A DNA stretch of 64,000 nucleotides from Verticiella sediminum (GTDB lineage Bacteria > Pseudomonadota > Gammaproteobacteria > Burkholderiales > Burkholderiaceae_B): assembly GCF_007558815.1 (NCBI RefSeq), contig NZ_VLTJ01000022.1:124001-188000 (forward strand), given 5' to 3'. The notes under the pieces were generated by a model. It saw nothing but the letters and a program-made list of their open reading frames with translations. It was not told where the DNA came from and ran no database searches. Made by a program: the position numbers and the translations under genes. Numbering within the stretch: position 1 is the stretch's first letter; each line of letters starts with the position of its first letter. Positions 51,136 to 62,807 of the stretch are shown here, piece after piece.

Positions 51136-52638
51136 ATGCCCATGACCCACATGCTCGCCGGCGTCGATCTAGGCTCCAACAGCTTTCGCCTCGCCATCGG
51201 CCGTGTCGTCTACGACGACGGCGTCCCCCAGGTCTATCAAGTGGACCGCCTGAAGGAGACCGTGCGCCTGGCCGCCGGCCTGGACGACGACCAGGTGCTC
51301 GACGAAGCCACCATCGCGCGCGCGGTCGCCGTGCTCGAGCGCTTCGGCGAACGCCTGCGCAGCTTCGATCCGGACCGCGTGCGCGCGGTGGCGACCAACA
51401 CGTTTCGCGTCGCCCGCAACGTCGAGGAACTGCATCGCCGCGCCGAAGCCGCACTCGGCTTTCCGATCGAAGTCATCGCCGGACGCGAAGAGGCCCGCCT
51501 GATCTTCGCCGGCGTGGCCCACTCCCTGCCGGGCTCGCCCGAGCGGCGCTTCATCGTCGACATCGGCGGCGGCTCTACGGAATGCATCGTCGGTACGGGC
51601 TTCGAGCCCGAGCTGATGGAATCGCTGCCCATGGGCTGCGTCAGCTACAGCCGCCGCTTCTTCCCGGACGGACGGGTCGACCGCGACCGCATGCTGCGCG
51701 CCGAACTGGCCGCGCGCGAGCAAGTCCAGGGCATCGCCCGGACGTACCGGCGCCTGGGCTGGACGGCCGCCTATGGCTCCTCCGGCACGGCCAAGGCGCT
51801 GGCCGCCATCCTGCCCGCCACCGGCCTGTCCGAGGCCGGCATTACGCGGGAAGGCCTGCACCGTCTGCGCGAGCGCCTGATCGACGCAGGCTCGGTCGAC
51901 GCCGCCAAGCTGCTCGACATCAAGCCCGACCGCGCCGCCGTGCTGCCCGGCGGGCTCGCCATCATGCGCGCGGCCTTCGACGAACTGGGCATCGAGACCA
52001 TGCAGACCGCCGACGGCGCGCTGCGCGTGGGCGTGCTCTACGACCTGCTGGGACGCGAGGCCGAGCAGGACAAGCGCGCCCATACGGTGCGCCAGTTCAT
52101 GGTGCGCTACGAAGTGGACCAGGCGCAGGCCGCGCGGGTGCGGGCGAGCGCCCTGGCGCTCTATCGCGACGTCACGGACAAGAGCGGGCAGCGCGCCGAC
52201 GCGGACGAGGTGGCGCAGCTTCTGGGCTGGGCCGCCGAGCTGCACGAGTGCGGCTTGTCCATCTCGCACAGCAGCCATCACACGCATGCCGCCTACATCC
52301 TCGGCCACGCCGACATGCCGGGATTCTCCAGTTCGGAACAGCAACTGCTCGCCACGCTCTGCCTGGGGCATTACGGCAAGCTCACTCGTCCCGAATTCAA
52401 GATCCTGAGCCCGCAGCACTGGCTGGCCCTGCTCTGCCTGCGGTTGGGCTGCCTGCTCTGCCGGCGCCGCGAGGACCTGCCCGCACCGCCGCTGCGCGCC
52501 GTCCTCGGCAAGAAGCAGGTGCATCTGCAGGTGCAGGCCGACTGGCTCGCCGAACATCCGCTCACGGACTACAGTCTGCGCAGCGAAGCCGAGGAGTGGG
52601 CAAAGGCCGGCCACAAGCTGACCATCGACGCGCAATGA
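51136..52638 (+). CDS. ppx: Exopolyphosphatase/pppGpp phosphohydrolase (Ppx/GppA family)
   Basis: The 500-residue enzyme has the ASKHA ATPase-like start AGVDLGSNSFRLAIGRV, the RAVATNTFRVARN segment, the catalytic-side region VIAGREEARLIFAGV, DIGGGSTEC, and AAYGSSGTAKALAAI. An HD-like C-terminal domain (about 310-500, with WAAELHECGLSISHSSHHTHAAYI) is present. It removes phosphate from polyphosphate or pppGpp. ATGs at 51136, 51142 and 51151 are all possible starts. The gap to rsmI (204 nt) holds no gene that I can see. Confidence 0.93.
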   Translation: MPMTHMLAGVDLGSNSFRLAIGRVVYDDGVPQVYQVDRLKETVRLAAGLDDDQVLDEATIARAVAVLERFGERLRSFDPDRVRAVATNTFRVARNVEELHRRAEAALGFPIEVIAGREEARLIFAGVAHSLPGSPERRFIVDIGGGSTECIVGTGFEPELMESLPMGCVSYSRRFFPDGRVDRDRMLRAELAAREQVQGIARTYRRLGWTAAYGSSGTAKALAAILPATGLSEAGITREGLHRLRERLIDAGSVDAAKLLDIKPDRAAVLPGGLAIMRAAFDELGIETMQTADGALRVGVLYDLLGREAEQDKRAHTVRQFMVRYEVDQAQAARVRASALALYRDVTDKSGQRADADEVAQLLGWAAELHECGLSISHSSHHTHAAYILGHADMPGFSSSEQQLLATLCLGHYGKLTRPEFKILSPQHWLALLCLRLGCLLCRRREDLPAPPLRAVLGKKQVHLQVQADWLAEHPLTDYSLRSEAEEWAKAGHKLTIDAQ

Positions 52639-52642
52639 GAGG

Positions 52643-52664
52643 GCGGCGGGCGCTGGCCCGCCGC
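52643..52664. terminator. Hairpin between convergent ppx and sixA
   Basis: GCGGCGGGC and GCCCGCCGC make a perfect 9-bp stem with a 4-nt loop, 4 nt after the ppx stop. There is no T-run, so termination by this hairpin alone is uncertain. Confidence 0.45.
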
Positions 52665-52756
52665 GCCGCCTTGGATGGTCGGCCCCGGGCCCGCCGGGCA
52701 GCGCGAGGCGCCGCCGGGCTCGTTCTTTCCAGAACCCGTCGCTGATCCCCAGGGGC

Positions 52757-53218
52757 TCAGAGCAGGTCGGCGTCGACGACCGTGCGCACGACCACGCCGC
52801 GCGTGCCGTCGTCCTCGATCTCGTCGGGGTGGGTCAGCCACCAGATACCGGCGCGCCGCACCGACCAGTAGCGATCGCTCCCCGTCATGAGCAGCGAGGC
52901 CACGCGGCCCAGGGTAGGCTGATGGCCGACCACCAGCACCGTCCCGCCCGCCTCCGGCCAGCCGGCAACCTTCAGCACGGCGCCGGCCTCGGCATTGGGC
53001 GCAACGGCCTGCACCACGTCGTAGCTGCGCCCGAGCGCGTCCGCGGTCTCACAGGCGCGCACGGCCGGGCTCACGATGATGCGCGTGTCGTGCGGCAGGT
53101 GCGCGCGCAGCCAGGCGCCGGCCCGCCGGGCCTGCTCGCGCCCGTGCGGTGTCAGCTTGCGCAGCATGTCGTGGCGGCCGTCTTCGGCCTGCGCATGCCG
53201 CCAGAGAATGAGGTTCAT
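52757..53218 (-). CDS. sixA: Phosphohistidine phosphatase SixA-like
   Basis: The 153-residue histidine phosphatase has LILWRHAQAED with the catalytic RHA, LTPHGREQARRAGAWL, SPAVRACETADAL and the second active histidine in VLVVGHQPTLGRVASLL. SixA removes phosphate from histidine residues of phosphotransfer proteins. Its role here is by family only. ATG 53218 opens at the conserved MNLILWRHA. Confidence 0.92.
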   Translation of the reverse strand: MNLILWRHAQAEDGRHDMLRKLTPHGREQARRAGAWLRAHLPHDTRIIVSPAVRACETADALGRSYDVVQAVAPNAEAGAVLKVAGWPEAGGTVLVVGHQPTLGRVASLLMTGSDRYWSVRRAGIWWLTHPDEIEDDGTRGVVVRTVVDADLL

Positions 53219-53534
53219 GGTCGATGCCGTCGTTGATGAGGAGGACGCGCCGCGGCAGCGTGAGTCGCTCCCGCCTGAAGGCGGCAGCTTCCTCGCCACA
53301 AAATGGGGGGCGCCTTCGGCGCCGGGATGGGCTTGCCTCGCTAGCCCTCGCCCTGCAGGGAGAGGCTTGCGCTTCAGCCGGTGGTCATGCCGCGATCTGG
53401 CCGCGTTCTGCAGCGATTGTATGTGAAAGCCGCCGCAGTTCCACACCAGCGGGCGCAGCCGCGGCTCGGGTAGAATGCCGGCTTTCCCCCGCCACTCTCC
53501 ACGGCAGGCGCCTCGCGCGTGCGCCGGCTTCGCC
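53219..53534. other. 316-nt divergent intergenic region, sixA/queA
   Basis: No gene is seen. It holds two compact hairpins, CCGCCTGAAGGCGG (53271-53284) and GGCGCC-TTC-GGCGCC (53309-53323). TAGAAT at 53471-53476 is a plausible -10 box 59 nt before queA. The hairpins look like dispersed palindromic sequence rather than terminators, as there are no T-runs. Confidence 0.5.
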
Positions 53535-55968
<2,434 letters not shown>

Positions 55969-56152
55969 CGCAACCAGTCGCGGGCGCCGCCGGCCGGCAG
56001 GGCGCGGGGCGACAGGCGAGCCGCCAGGAATCGCACACGGCATGCAGGATTGCCCGGATGGCAGGCGCGCACGCTTTTGATACAGTCGGCAGGCGGCGAC
56101 CGTACGGCGCCGGACAAGAAGATTCAACACGATCCGTCGGAGAGCGACACTC

Positions 56153-57142
56153 ATGCCATCTGTCGCATCAGGGGATGCGCACGGCGCCGCCGGCGCCGCA
56201 ATCTGCGCTCAAGGGGGGCAGGTCAACTGGTTGACCGCTCGTGACGGCCGGCGGGTGCGCACAGCGTTCTTTCCGGTGGCCGACGCCGCGGGGCACGTGC
56301 TCCTGCTCAACGGGCGCACCGAGTTCATCGAAAAGTATCTCGAGACCATTGCCTCGCTGCGCGAGCGCGGTCTTGCCGTGTGGACCCTGGACTGGCGCGG
56401 ACAGGGGCGCTCGGAACGCCTGCTGGACGACGCCGAGCGCGGACATGCCGGCAGCTTCGACGACTTCGTCGACGACCTCGACCGCTACCTCACCACCAGC
56501 GTGCTGCCCGGCGCCGCCGGCGCGCCGCTCATGCTGCTCGCGCATTCCATGGGCGGCAATATCGGCCTGCGCTTTCTGCATGGCCATCAGCACCATTTCC
56601 AGCGCGCGGTGTTCAGCGCCCCCATGGTCGCTTTCCACGTCGGCAAGCTGCCCCGGCCCTTGGCCCGCCTGCTGGCCGGCGCGATGTGCGCCACGGGCCG
56701 CGCCGGCGCCTATGCGATGGGCCAGGGGCCGGCCGCCAGCCATCCGGTGTTCGACGACAACCCGCTGACCAGTTGCCCCGAGCGTTTCGCGCGGCTGCAG
56801 CGCCTGCTCGAGGACGATCCCGAGTCGCGCCTGGGCGGGGTCACGTGGGGCTGGCTGAGCGCGGCGCTGCGCTCGACGGCGCTGACCGATGCGCCCGGCT
56901 TCGCCCGGCAGCTCCGGATCCCGCTGCTGGTCTTCGTGGCGCAGCAGGAGCGGATCGTCGACAACGCCGCCATCGGTCGGTTCGTCGGCGCGCTGCCCGC
57001 GGGCCGTCTGGTCGAGATCCCGGGAGCCCGCCACGAACTCCTGTGCGAGCGCGACGAACCGCGCTCGATGGTATGGCGCGAGATCGATCGTTTCCTGGAC
57101 GTGCGGGCCCGTCCGCCCGACGCCGTCCTCGGCATGGCGTAG
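56153..57142 (+). CDS. Alpha/beta hydrolase (lysophospholipase L2 PldB-like)
   Basis: The 329-residue hydrolase has VLLLNGRTEFIEKYLETIASL and WTLDWRGQGRSERLL, both close to the PldB group, the elbow LLAHSMGGNIG, and a final His in IPGARHELLCE. The acid region reads FVAQQERIVDNA. There is no signal peptide. GGAGAG lies before ATG 56153. The stop is 6 nt from the patatin gene, so the two form a small operon that probably handles phospholipids or lysophospholipids. Confidence 0.88.
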   Translation: MPSVASGDAHGAAGAAICAQGGQVNWLTARDGRRVRTAFFPVADAAGHVLLLNGRTEFIEKYLETIASLRERGLAVWTLDWRGQGRSERLLDDAERGHAGSFDDFVDDLDRYLTTSVLPGAAGAPLMLLAHSMGGNIGLRFLHGHQHHFQRAVFSAPMVAFHVGKLPRPLARLLAGAMCATGRAGAYAMGQGPAASHPVFDDNPLTSCPERFARLQRLLEDDPESRLGGVTWGWLSAALRSTALTDAPGFARQLRIPLLVFVAQQERIVDNAAIGRFVGALPAGRLVEIPGARHELLCERDEPRSMVWREIDRFLDVRARPPDAVLGMA

Positions 57143-57148
57143 CCGCGG

Positions 57149-58972
57149 ATGGCCGACAAGAAACTCGTGATCCGCGGTGGCACCCGGCCCGTCGGCGAGG
57201 CGGAGCGCCCGCAGGTGTTGCGCTGGCTGGCGTTCCTGGAAGTGTTCGAGGACGTCCCTGAGCAGGAACTGGCGCTCTTGCTGGATGGCGCGGAATGGGC
57301 GTCGTTCGAGCGCGGCCAGTTGGCCCTGGACGGCCGATCGGCGGTGCGGGCTGTCTGCATCCTGCGCAGCGGCAGCTTGTCCACGGAGCTTGCCTGGACG
57401 CCGGGCGGCCTGGGCGCGATGGCCCGGATCGAGCCGGGCGACCTCATCGGTGCGCTCGGCGCCCTGTGCGGTGTGCCGCCGCTCGTACGCGCCACCGCTG
57501 CGCGCGACAGCGTCGTCCTGCGGATTCCCGAGCGCGCCTTCGTCCGGTTTCTCGAGTCATCGCACCAGGGGCTGCTGCGCGTCACCCGCCATGTCAACCG
57601 CTGGCTGATGCGTGGTCTGCGAGCAGGCGCCGCCAAGCGCGAATGCAGCGTGATCGCTTTCGTGGCCGCCTCGCAAGGCATGGATCTGGAGCCCCTGGTG
57701 CGGGGCATGGCCGGCTATCTGGCCGAGCAGCGCCTGGCGGTGGAACTGGTCACGCCCGCCGACCGGCCGGCCAGAAGCGAAACCCTGTCGGCGATGGAGG
57801 CGGTGAGCGACGTGGTCTTTCTCGTCACCTCGCCGTCCGACCCTGAATGGACGGGCATGGCGATCGCGAATTGCGATCGGGTGGTGATCCTCCAGGAACC
57901 GGCTGCCGCAGCATTGCCCGAGCCCGACATCATGGCGCTCTGCGGCCCCGGGCAGCGGCCCACCATCGACCTGGTCCTCGTGCATCCCGCCGACGCCGGG
58001 AGCGCGCAGATGCCCGCGCACTGGGTCGGGCGCGAGGATATCGACGCCCATCTGCATATCCGGGCCGGCAATCCCGCCGATGGCGACTTCCTGGCGCGCT
58101 TTCTGGTCGGCCGGGCCGTCGGGATGGTGTTCGCCGGCGGCGGCGCGCGCGGTTTCGCGCACCTGGGCGTGGTGAAGGCCTTCCAGGAGGCGGGCATTCC
58201 CATCGACATGACGGGCGGCACCAGCATGGGCGCCATCATTGGCGCGGGCATCGCCTGCAAGTGGAGTATCGAGCACCTTCTCGAGCGCCTGCACCAGTTG
58301 TTTGCCATGAGCAGCCCCATGCGCGACTACACCCTGCCGCTGATCTCGATCGTCCGGGGCCGCCTGGTGGCCAAGCGACTGGAATCCGCGTTCGGCGATC
58401 TCGACATCGAGCGCATGTGGCGGCCGTTCTTCTGCGTGTCCTCCGACCTGACGATGGGGCGTGCGCACGTGCATCGCGTGGGCCGCCTGTGGCGCGCGCT
58501 CAGGGCGAGTTCGGCCTTGCCCGGCATCCTGCCGCCGGTCATCGCCAACGGCCACGTCCTCGTGGACGGCGCCATCACCAACAACTTCCCGGTGGACGTC
58601 ATGCGCGACATGGAGCGCGGCTGCGTCGTCGGCTCCAACGTGCGCGTCGACTCGCGCTTCATTTCCGCCATGGAGAACATCGAGTCGATGAGCACCTGGC
58701 GCTTGATGCGGGACATGCGCAGCGGGCCCGTCAACATCTTCAGCGTGATGTCGCGCACGGCCACCATCAGCAGCATGCACCAGACCCAGCACTCCTGCCG
58801 GATGGTGGACTATCTCGTCGAATCGGTGTCGGACGACGTCAGCCTGCTCGACTGGAAATCCCTGCACCGTGTGGTGGAGCGCTCCTACCAGTCGACCGCG
58901 CGCATGCTCGAGCGCGACGGCGTCAGCTACGCCTCGCTGCTGAACGGCAACCTGTGCAAGAGCGCGGCGTGA
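57149..58972 (+). CDS. Patatin-like phospholipase with N-terminal cyclic-nucleotide-binding-like domain (NTE/RssA type)
   Basis: The 607-residue protein resembles bacterial neuropathy target esterase-like lysophospholipases. The N-terminus (about 25-150) looks like a cyclic-nucleotide-binding barrel (VFEDVPEQELALLLDGAEW to VLRIPERAFVRFLESS). A middle Rossmann-like part (about 165-310) follows, and then the patatin domain: the oxyanion loop FAGGGARGF (about 328-336), nucleophile Ser359 in GGTSMGA and Asp473 in VDGAITNN. All catalytic residues are kept. Whether the N-domain still binds a nucleotide is doubtful, as I cannot see the usual phosphate-binding GE...R pattern. Confidence 0.9.
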   Translation: MADKKLVIRGGTRPVGEAERPQVLRWLAFLEVFEDVPEQELALLLDGAEWASFERGQLALDGRSAVRAVCILRSGSLSTELAWTPGGLGAMARIEPGDLIGALGALCGVPPLVRATAARDSVVLRIPERAFVRFLESSHQGLLRVTRHVNRWLMRGLRAGAAKRECSVIAFVAASQGMDLEPLVRGMAGYLAEQRLAVELVTPADRPARSETLSAMEAVSDVVFLVTSPSDPEWTGMAIANCDRVVILQEPAAAALPEPDIMALCGPGQRPTIDLVLVHPADAGSAQMPAHWVGREDIDAHLHIRAGNPADGDFLARFLVGRAVGMVFAGGGARGFAHLGVVKAFQEAGIPIDMTGGTSMGAIIGAGIACKWSIEHLLERLHQLFAMSSPMRDYTLPLISIVRGRLVAKRLESAFGDLDIERMWRPFFCVSSDLTMGRAHVHRVGRLWRALRASSALPGILPPVIANGHVLVDGAITNNFPVDVMRDMERGCVVGSNVRVDSRFISAMENIESMSTWRLMRDMRSGPVNIFSVMSRTATISSMHQTQHSCRMVDYLVESVSDDVSLLDWKSLHRVVERSYQSTARMLERDGVSYASLLNGNLCKSAA

Positions 58973-59038
58973 GCGCGCTGCGGCATGGCGCAAGGGGCAG
59001 TGTCCGGCGCATTCGGCGGCGATGCGCCCGGGTTAACC

Positions 59039-59044
59039 TATAAT
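59039..59044 (+). promoter_or_regulatory. Probable -10 box upstream of yajC-secDF
   Basis: A perfect TATAAT stands out in the GC-rich gap 121 nt before yajC. The -35 region is not recognisable. It suggests that yajC-secD-secF has its own promoter and does not depend on tgt. Confidence 0.5.
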
Positions 59045-59165
59045 CGTCGGCTACCTTTTTCCGCGACCCGGGCGCGCTGCGCTCGAGATCAGCCTTGCGC
59101 CTGGGTGGAACCTTGCCGCAAGGCCGCGTTCCTACACTCCCCACCTTCACCCCTGAGGACGAGAG

Positions 59166-59507
59166 ATGAGCCTTTCCGATATTTCCCTGACCGTCGTGGC
59201 ACAGACCGCCGGCGGCGGCGACGCGCTGATGGGCATGCTGCCCATCATCCTGATGTTCGTGATCCTGTACTTCCTCATGATCCGTCCCCAGATGAAGAAG
59301 CAGAAGGAGCACCGCAACATGGTCGCCGCGCTCGCCAAGGGCGACGAAGTGATCACCGCCGGCGGCATCTGCGGCAAGGTCATCGACGTGAAGGACAACT
59401 ACATCACTCTCGAGATCGGCAGCGAAGCCGGCCGTCCGGTCGAGGTGACCATGCAGCGCGTGGCCGTGTCCACCCTGCTGCCCAAGGGAACCCTCAAGGC
59501 GCTGTAA
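59166..59507 (+). CDS. yajC: Sec translocase accessory subunit YajC
   Basis: The 113-residue protein has one membrane span (MLPIILMFVILYFLMIRPQ) and the cytoplasmic part KKQKEHRNMVAALAKGDEVITAGGICGKV in pieces matching the family. It binds SecDF near SecYEG. Length and sequence are normal. A hairpin and 119 nt separate it from secD. Confidence 0.97.
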   Translation: MSLSDISLTVVAQTAGGGDALMGMLPIILMFVILYFLMIRPQMKKQKEHRNMVAALAKGDEVITAGGICGKVIDVKDNYITLEIGSEAGRPVEVTMQRVAVSTLLPKGTLKAL

Positions 59508-59585
59508 AGACCAACCGGGTTGGCCGCGCGCGCGCGCGGCTTCGCCCCGCGCACCGCCCGGCGCGCCGAGCGGCCGGTACCTGAG

Positions 59586-59605
59586 CCCGGCGCCCTGCCG
59601 GGTTT
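59586..59605 (+). terminator. Hairpin in the yajC-secD gap
   Basis: CCCGGC and GCCGGG with a 5-nt loop are followed by TTT. It could act as a weak terminator or attenuator that lowers secDF relative to yajC. Confidence 0.4.
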
Positions 59606-59626
59606 GTCGTCTGCAGGAATGCTTCT

Positions 59627-61492
59627 GTGAATCGTTACCCCCTCTGGAAGTACCTCACGGTGGCGGTCGCCCTCGTGATCGGCCTGATCTACACGCTGCC
59701 GAATTTCTTCGGCGAATCCCCCGCCGTCCAGGTCTCGAGCGCGAAGGCCACCGTGCGTGTGGACCAGTCGATGATGAACCGCGTCGGAGAGCTGCTCTCC
59801 CAGGCGGGCATCGCACACACCGGCATGCAGTTCGACCAGAACGGCCCGGTGGGCAGCGTGCGCGCACGCTTCGAGAGCACCGACACGCAACTGCAGGCGC
59901 GCGACCTGATCGAACGCTCCCTCAACCCCGACCCGGCGGACCCCGGCTACGTGGTGGCGCTCAACCTGCTACCCGCCTCGCCCGCCTGGCTGAGCGCGCT
60001 CAACGCCAACCCCATGTACCTCGGCCTGGACCTGCGCGGCGGCGTGCACTTCCTGCTGCAGGTCGACATGCAGGGCGCGTTGTCGGGCCGCTACGACACC
60101 ATGGCCACCGACGTGCGCGCGGCGCTGCGCCAGGCCAACCTGCGCGCCGACCGCGTGGAGCGCTCCGGCATGTCGGTGACCGCCAGCGTGCCCCAGGCCG
60201 AGGCGGCCCGCGCCGAAGACGCGATCCGCAGCCGCGTCCCCGACCTGCAACTGTCCACCACCGGCAGCGGCGATCAGGTCGTCATCACCGGCGCGCTGTC
60301 CGAGCAGGCGATGCGCACGGTCCAGGACAACGCCCTCAAGCAGAACATCGCCACCCTGCACAACCGGATCAACGAGCTGGGCGTGGCCGAGCCCGTCATC
60401 CAGCAGCAGGGCGCCGACCGCATCGTCGTGCAACTGCCCGGCGTGCAGGACGTCGCCCGGGCCAAGGAGATCCTCGGCCGCACCGCCACCCTCGAGATCC
60501 GCCTGGTCGACGACTCGCCCGCCGCGCAATCGGCGCTCGCGGGCGGCACCGTTCCCTTCGGCCTGGAACGCTACAACGACACCAGCGGCGCGCCGGTGCT
60601 GGTGCGGCGCACCGTCATCCTGACCGGCGAGAACCTGCAGGACGCCCAGCCGGGCTTCGACGACCGCCAGCAGCCGGCCGTGCACCTGACGCTGGATTCC
60701 AAGGGCAGCCGCGTATTCCGTGACGTGACGCGTGACAACGTCGGGCGCCGCATGGCCATCATCCTGTTCGAGAAAGGCGTGGGCGAAGTCGTCACGGCGC
60801 CGGTGATCCGGACCGAGATCGGCGGCGGCCGCGTGCAGATCTCCGGCAGCATGACCACCCGCGAGGCCAACGACATCGCCCTGCTGCTGCGTGCCGGCAG
60901 CCTGGCCGCGCCGATGGAGATCATCGAGGAACGCACCATCGGCCCGAGCCTGGGCGCCGACAACATCAGCCAGGGCTTCAACGCCACGCTGTGGGGCTTC
61001 GTCGCCATCGCCATCTTCATCATGCTGTATTACGCGCTCTTCGGCGTGTTCTCGGTGATCGGCCTGGCCTTCAACCTGCTGCTGCTGGTCGCCCTGCTCT
61101 CGATGCTGCAGGCCACGCTCACCCTGCCCGGCATCGCCGCCATCGCGCTCACGCTGGGCATGGCGATCGACGCCAACGTGCTCATCAACGAGCGCATACG
61201 GGAGGAGCTGCGGGCCGGGGCCTCGCCCCAGCAGGCGATCCACCTGGGTTTCGAGCGGGCCTGGGGCACCATCCTGGACTCCAACGTCACCACCCTGATC
61301 GCGGGCGTCGCCCTGCTCGCCTTCGGCTCGGGCCCGGTGCGCGGTTTCGCCGTCGTGCACTGCCTGGGCATCCTCACCTCGATGTTCTCCTCGGTGATCG
61401 GCGTGCGCGCGCTCGCCAACCTCTGGTATGGCCGCCAGCGCCACCTCAAGAAGATCTCGATCGGCCAGGTCTGGAAACCCAAGGAGCGCTGA
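59627..61492 (+). CDS. secD: Protein translocase subunit SecD
   Basis: The 621-residue inner-membrane protein has span 1 (YLTVAVALVIGLIYTLPNFFG), a large periplasmic domain with LGLDLRGGVHFLLQVD, and five C-terminal spans including LTLGMAIDANVLINERIREEL with the conserved charged pair. Using the proton gradient, it pulls exported proteins out of SecYEG. The start is GTG 59627, with AGGA upstream. Confidence 0.97.
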   Translation: MNRYPLWKYLTVAVALVIGLIYTLPNFFGESPAVQVSSAKATVRVDQSMMNRVGELLSQAGIAHTGMQFDQNGPVGSVRARFESTDTQLQARDLIERSLNPDPADPGYVVALNLLPASPAWLSALNANPMYLGLDLRGGVHFLLQVDMQGALSGRYDTMATDVRAALRQANLRADRVERSGMSVTASVPQAEAARAEDAIRSRVPDLQLSTTGSGDQVVITGALSEQAMRTVQDNALKQNIATLHNRINELGVAEPVIQQQGADRIVVQLPGVQDVARAKEILGRTATLEIRLVDDSPAAQSALAGGTVPFGLERYNDTSGAPVLVRRTVILTGENLQDAQPGFDDRQQPAVHLTLDSKGSRVFRDVTRDNVGRRMAIILFEKGVGEVVTAPVIRTEIGGGRVQISGSMTTREANDIALLLRAGSLAAPMEIIEERTIGPSLGADNISQGFNATLWGFVAIAIFIMLYYALFGVFSVIGLAFNLLLLVALLSMLQATLTLPGIAAIALTLGMAIDANVLINERIREELRAGASPQQAIHLGFERAWGTILDSNVTTLIAGVALLAFGSGPVRGFAVVHCLGILTSMFSSVIGVRALANLWYGRQRHLKKISIGQVWKPKER

Positions 61493-61493
61493 C

Positions 61494-62441
61494 ATGGAAT
61501 TCTTCCGCATCCGCCGCAGCATTCCCTTCATGCGGCACCGGCTGGTCCTCAACCTGATCAGCCTGGCCTTCTTCGTCGTCGCGGTGTTCTTCATCGCCAC
61601 CCGCGGCTTTCACCTGTCGATCGAATTCACCGGCGGCACGGTGATGGAGGTCAACTACCCGCAGGCGGCGCAGCTCGACTCGGTGCGCAGCACGCTCTCG
61701 AGCATGGGGTACTCCGACTTTCAGGTGCAGAATTTCGGCACCTCGCGCGACGTGATGATCCGGCTGCCCGCCAGCGAGGGCCAGAACGCGGCCGCGCAGA
61801 GCCAGGCGGTGATGGGCGAGCTGCAGAAGGCCGACCCCGCCGTCGAGCTGCGCCGCGTCGAATTCGTCGGCCCGCAGATCGGCAAGGAGCTCGCCTACGA
61901 CGGCCTGCTCGCCCTGCTGTTCGTGGTCGTCGGCATCGTGATCTACCTCGGCCTGCGCTTCGAATGGAAGTTCGCCCTGGCCGGCGTGATCGCCAACCTG
62001 CACGACGTGGTCATCATCCTCGGCTTCTTCGCCTTCTTCCAGTGGGAGTTCTCGCTGGCCGTGCTCGCCGGGGTGCTGGCCGTGCTGGGCTACTCGGTGA
62101 ACGAGTCCGTGGTCATCATGGACCGTATCCGCGAAAACTTCCGCAAGCAGCGCACGGCCACGGTCGAAGAAACCATCGACAGCGCGATCACCCAGACGAT
62201 GTCGCGCACCATCATCACACACGCTTCCACGCAGTTGATGGTGCTGTCGATCTTCTTCTTCGGCGGCCCCTCGCTGCACTACTTCGCCCTGGCGCTGACC
62301 GTCGGCATCTGGTTCGGGATCTACTCCTCGATCTTCGTCGCCGCCGGCCTGGCCATGTGGATGGGCGTCAAGCGCGAAGACATGATCAAGAAGCCGCCCA
62401 AGAAGGAAGGCGAAGGCGAGCCGGCGGCAGAGCTGCCGTAG
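61494..62441 (+). CDS. secF: Protein translocase subunit SecF
   Basis: The 315-residue partner of SecD has a first span (LNLISLAFFVVAVFFIATRG), FHLSIEFTGGTVMEV, GPQIGKELAYDGLLALLFV, and VLGYSVNESVVIMDRIREN. ATG 61494 lies 1 nt after the secD stop, so translation is coupled. The C-terminal tail (KKPPKKEGEGEPAAELP) is short and charged. Confidence 0.97.
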   Translation: MEFFRIRRSIPFMRHRLVLNLISLAFFVVAVFFIATRGFHLSIEFTGGTVMEVNYPQAAQLDSVRSTLSSMGYSDFQVQNFGTSRDVMIRLPASEGQNAAAQSQAVMGELQKADPAVELRRVEFVGPQIGKELAYDGLLALLFVVVGIVIYLGLRFEWKFALAGVIANLHDVVIILGFFAFFQWEFSLAVLAGVLAVLGYSVNESVVIMDRIRENFRKQRTATVEETIDSAITQTMSRTIITHASTQLMVLSIFFFGGPSLHYFALALTVGIWFGIYSSIFVAAGLAMWMGVKREDMIKKPPKKEGEGEPAAELP

Positions 62442-62807
62442 AGGAGCCCCTCCGCCCGCTGCGCGGGCACCTCCCCAAGGGGAGGCGGCGCGCGCCCTCC
62501 GGGCGGCCGCGCGGGCGCGCGCTTACCCCCGCGCTAAGCTGTGGCGGAGCAAGTCTGTGTACCGAAGGCAGCCATTCGCCGAGACGCCCCTCCGCCCCGC
62601 TGCGTGGGTACGTCCCCGCAGGGTGGAAAATGAAAAATCGGATGCATCCGATTTTGCTTTCCGACGCCCGCACGGACAGCGCCTTCGCATGAAGACACTT
62701 TTCTTAGCGCGGGGGTAAGCGCGGCGCCGCCCGGCCGCTCCGAAGGAGCCGCGCAGCCTCCCTCGGGGAGGTGGCCGCGCAGCGGCCGGAGGGGAGCCTC
62801 TCCTGGG
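62442..62807. repeat. 366-nt intergenic region with long inverted repeat and central palindrome
   Basis: No gene is seen. Near-inverted GC-rich blocks flank it (GGGCACCTCCCCAAGGGGAGG near 62465, in pieces, and its relatives near 62757-62800). A perfect 20-nt inverted pair is present: GCGCTTACCCCCGCGCTAAG at 62519-62538 and its complement at 62703-62722, 164 nt apart. In the middle, 62634-62655 is a perfect 22-nt palindrome (AAAATCGGATG and its complement), which could act as a two-way terminator for the convergent secF and MFS genes. It may be a small repeat-bounded element. Confidence 0.7.
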
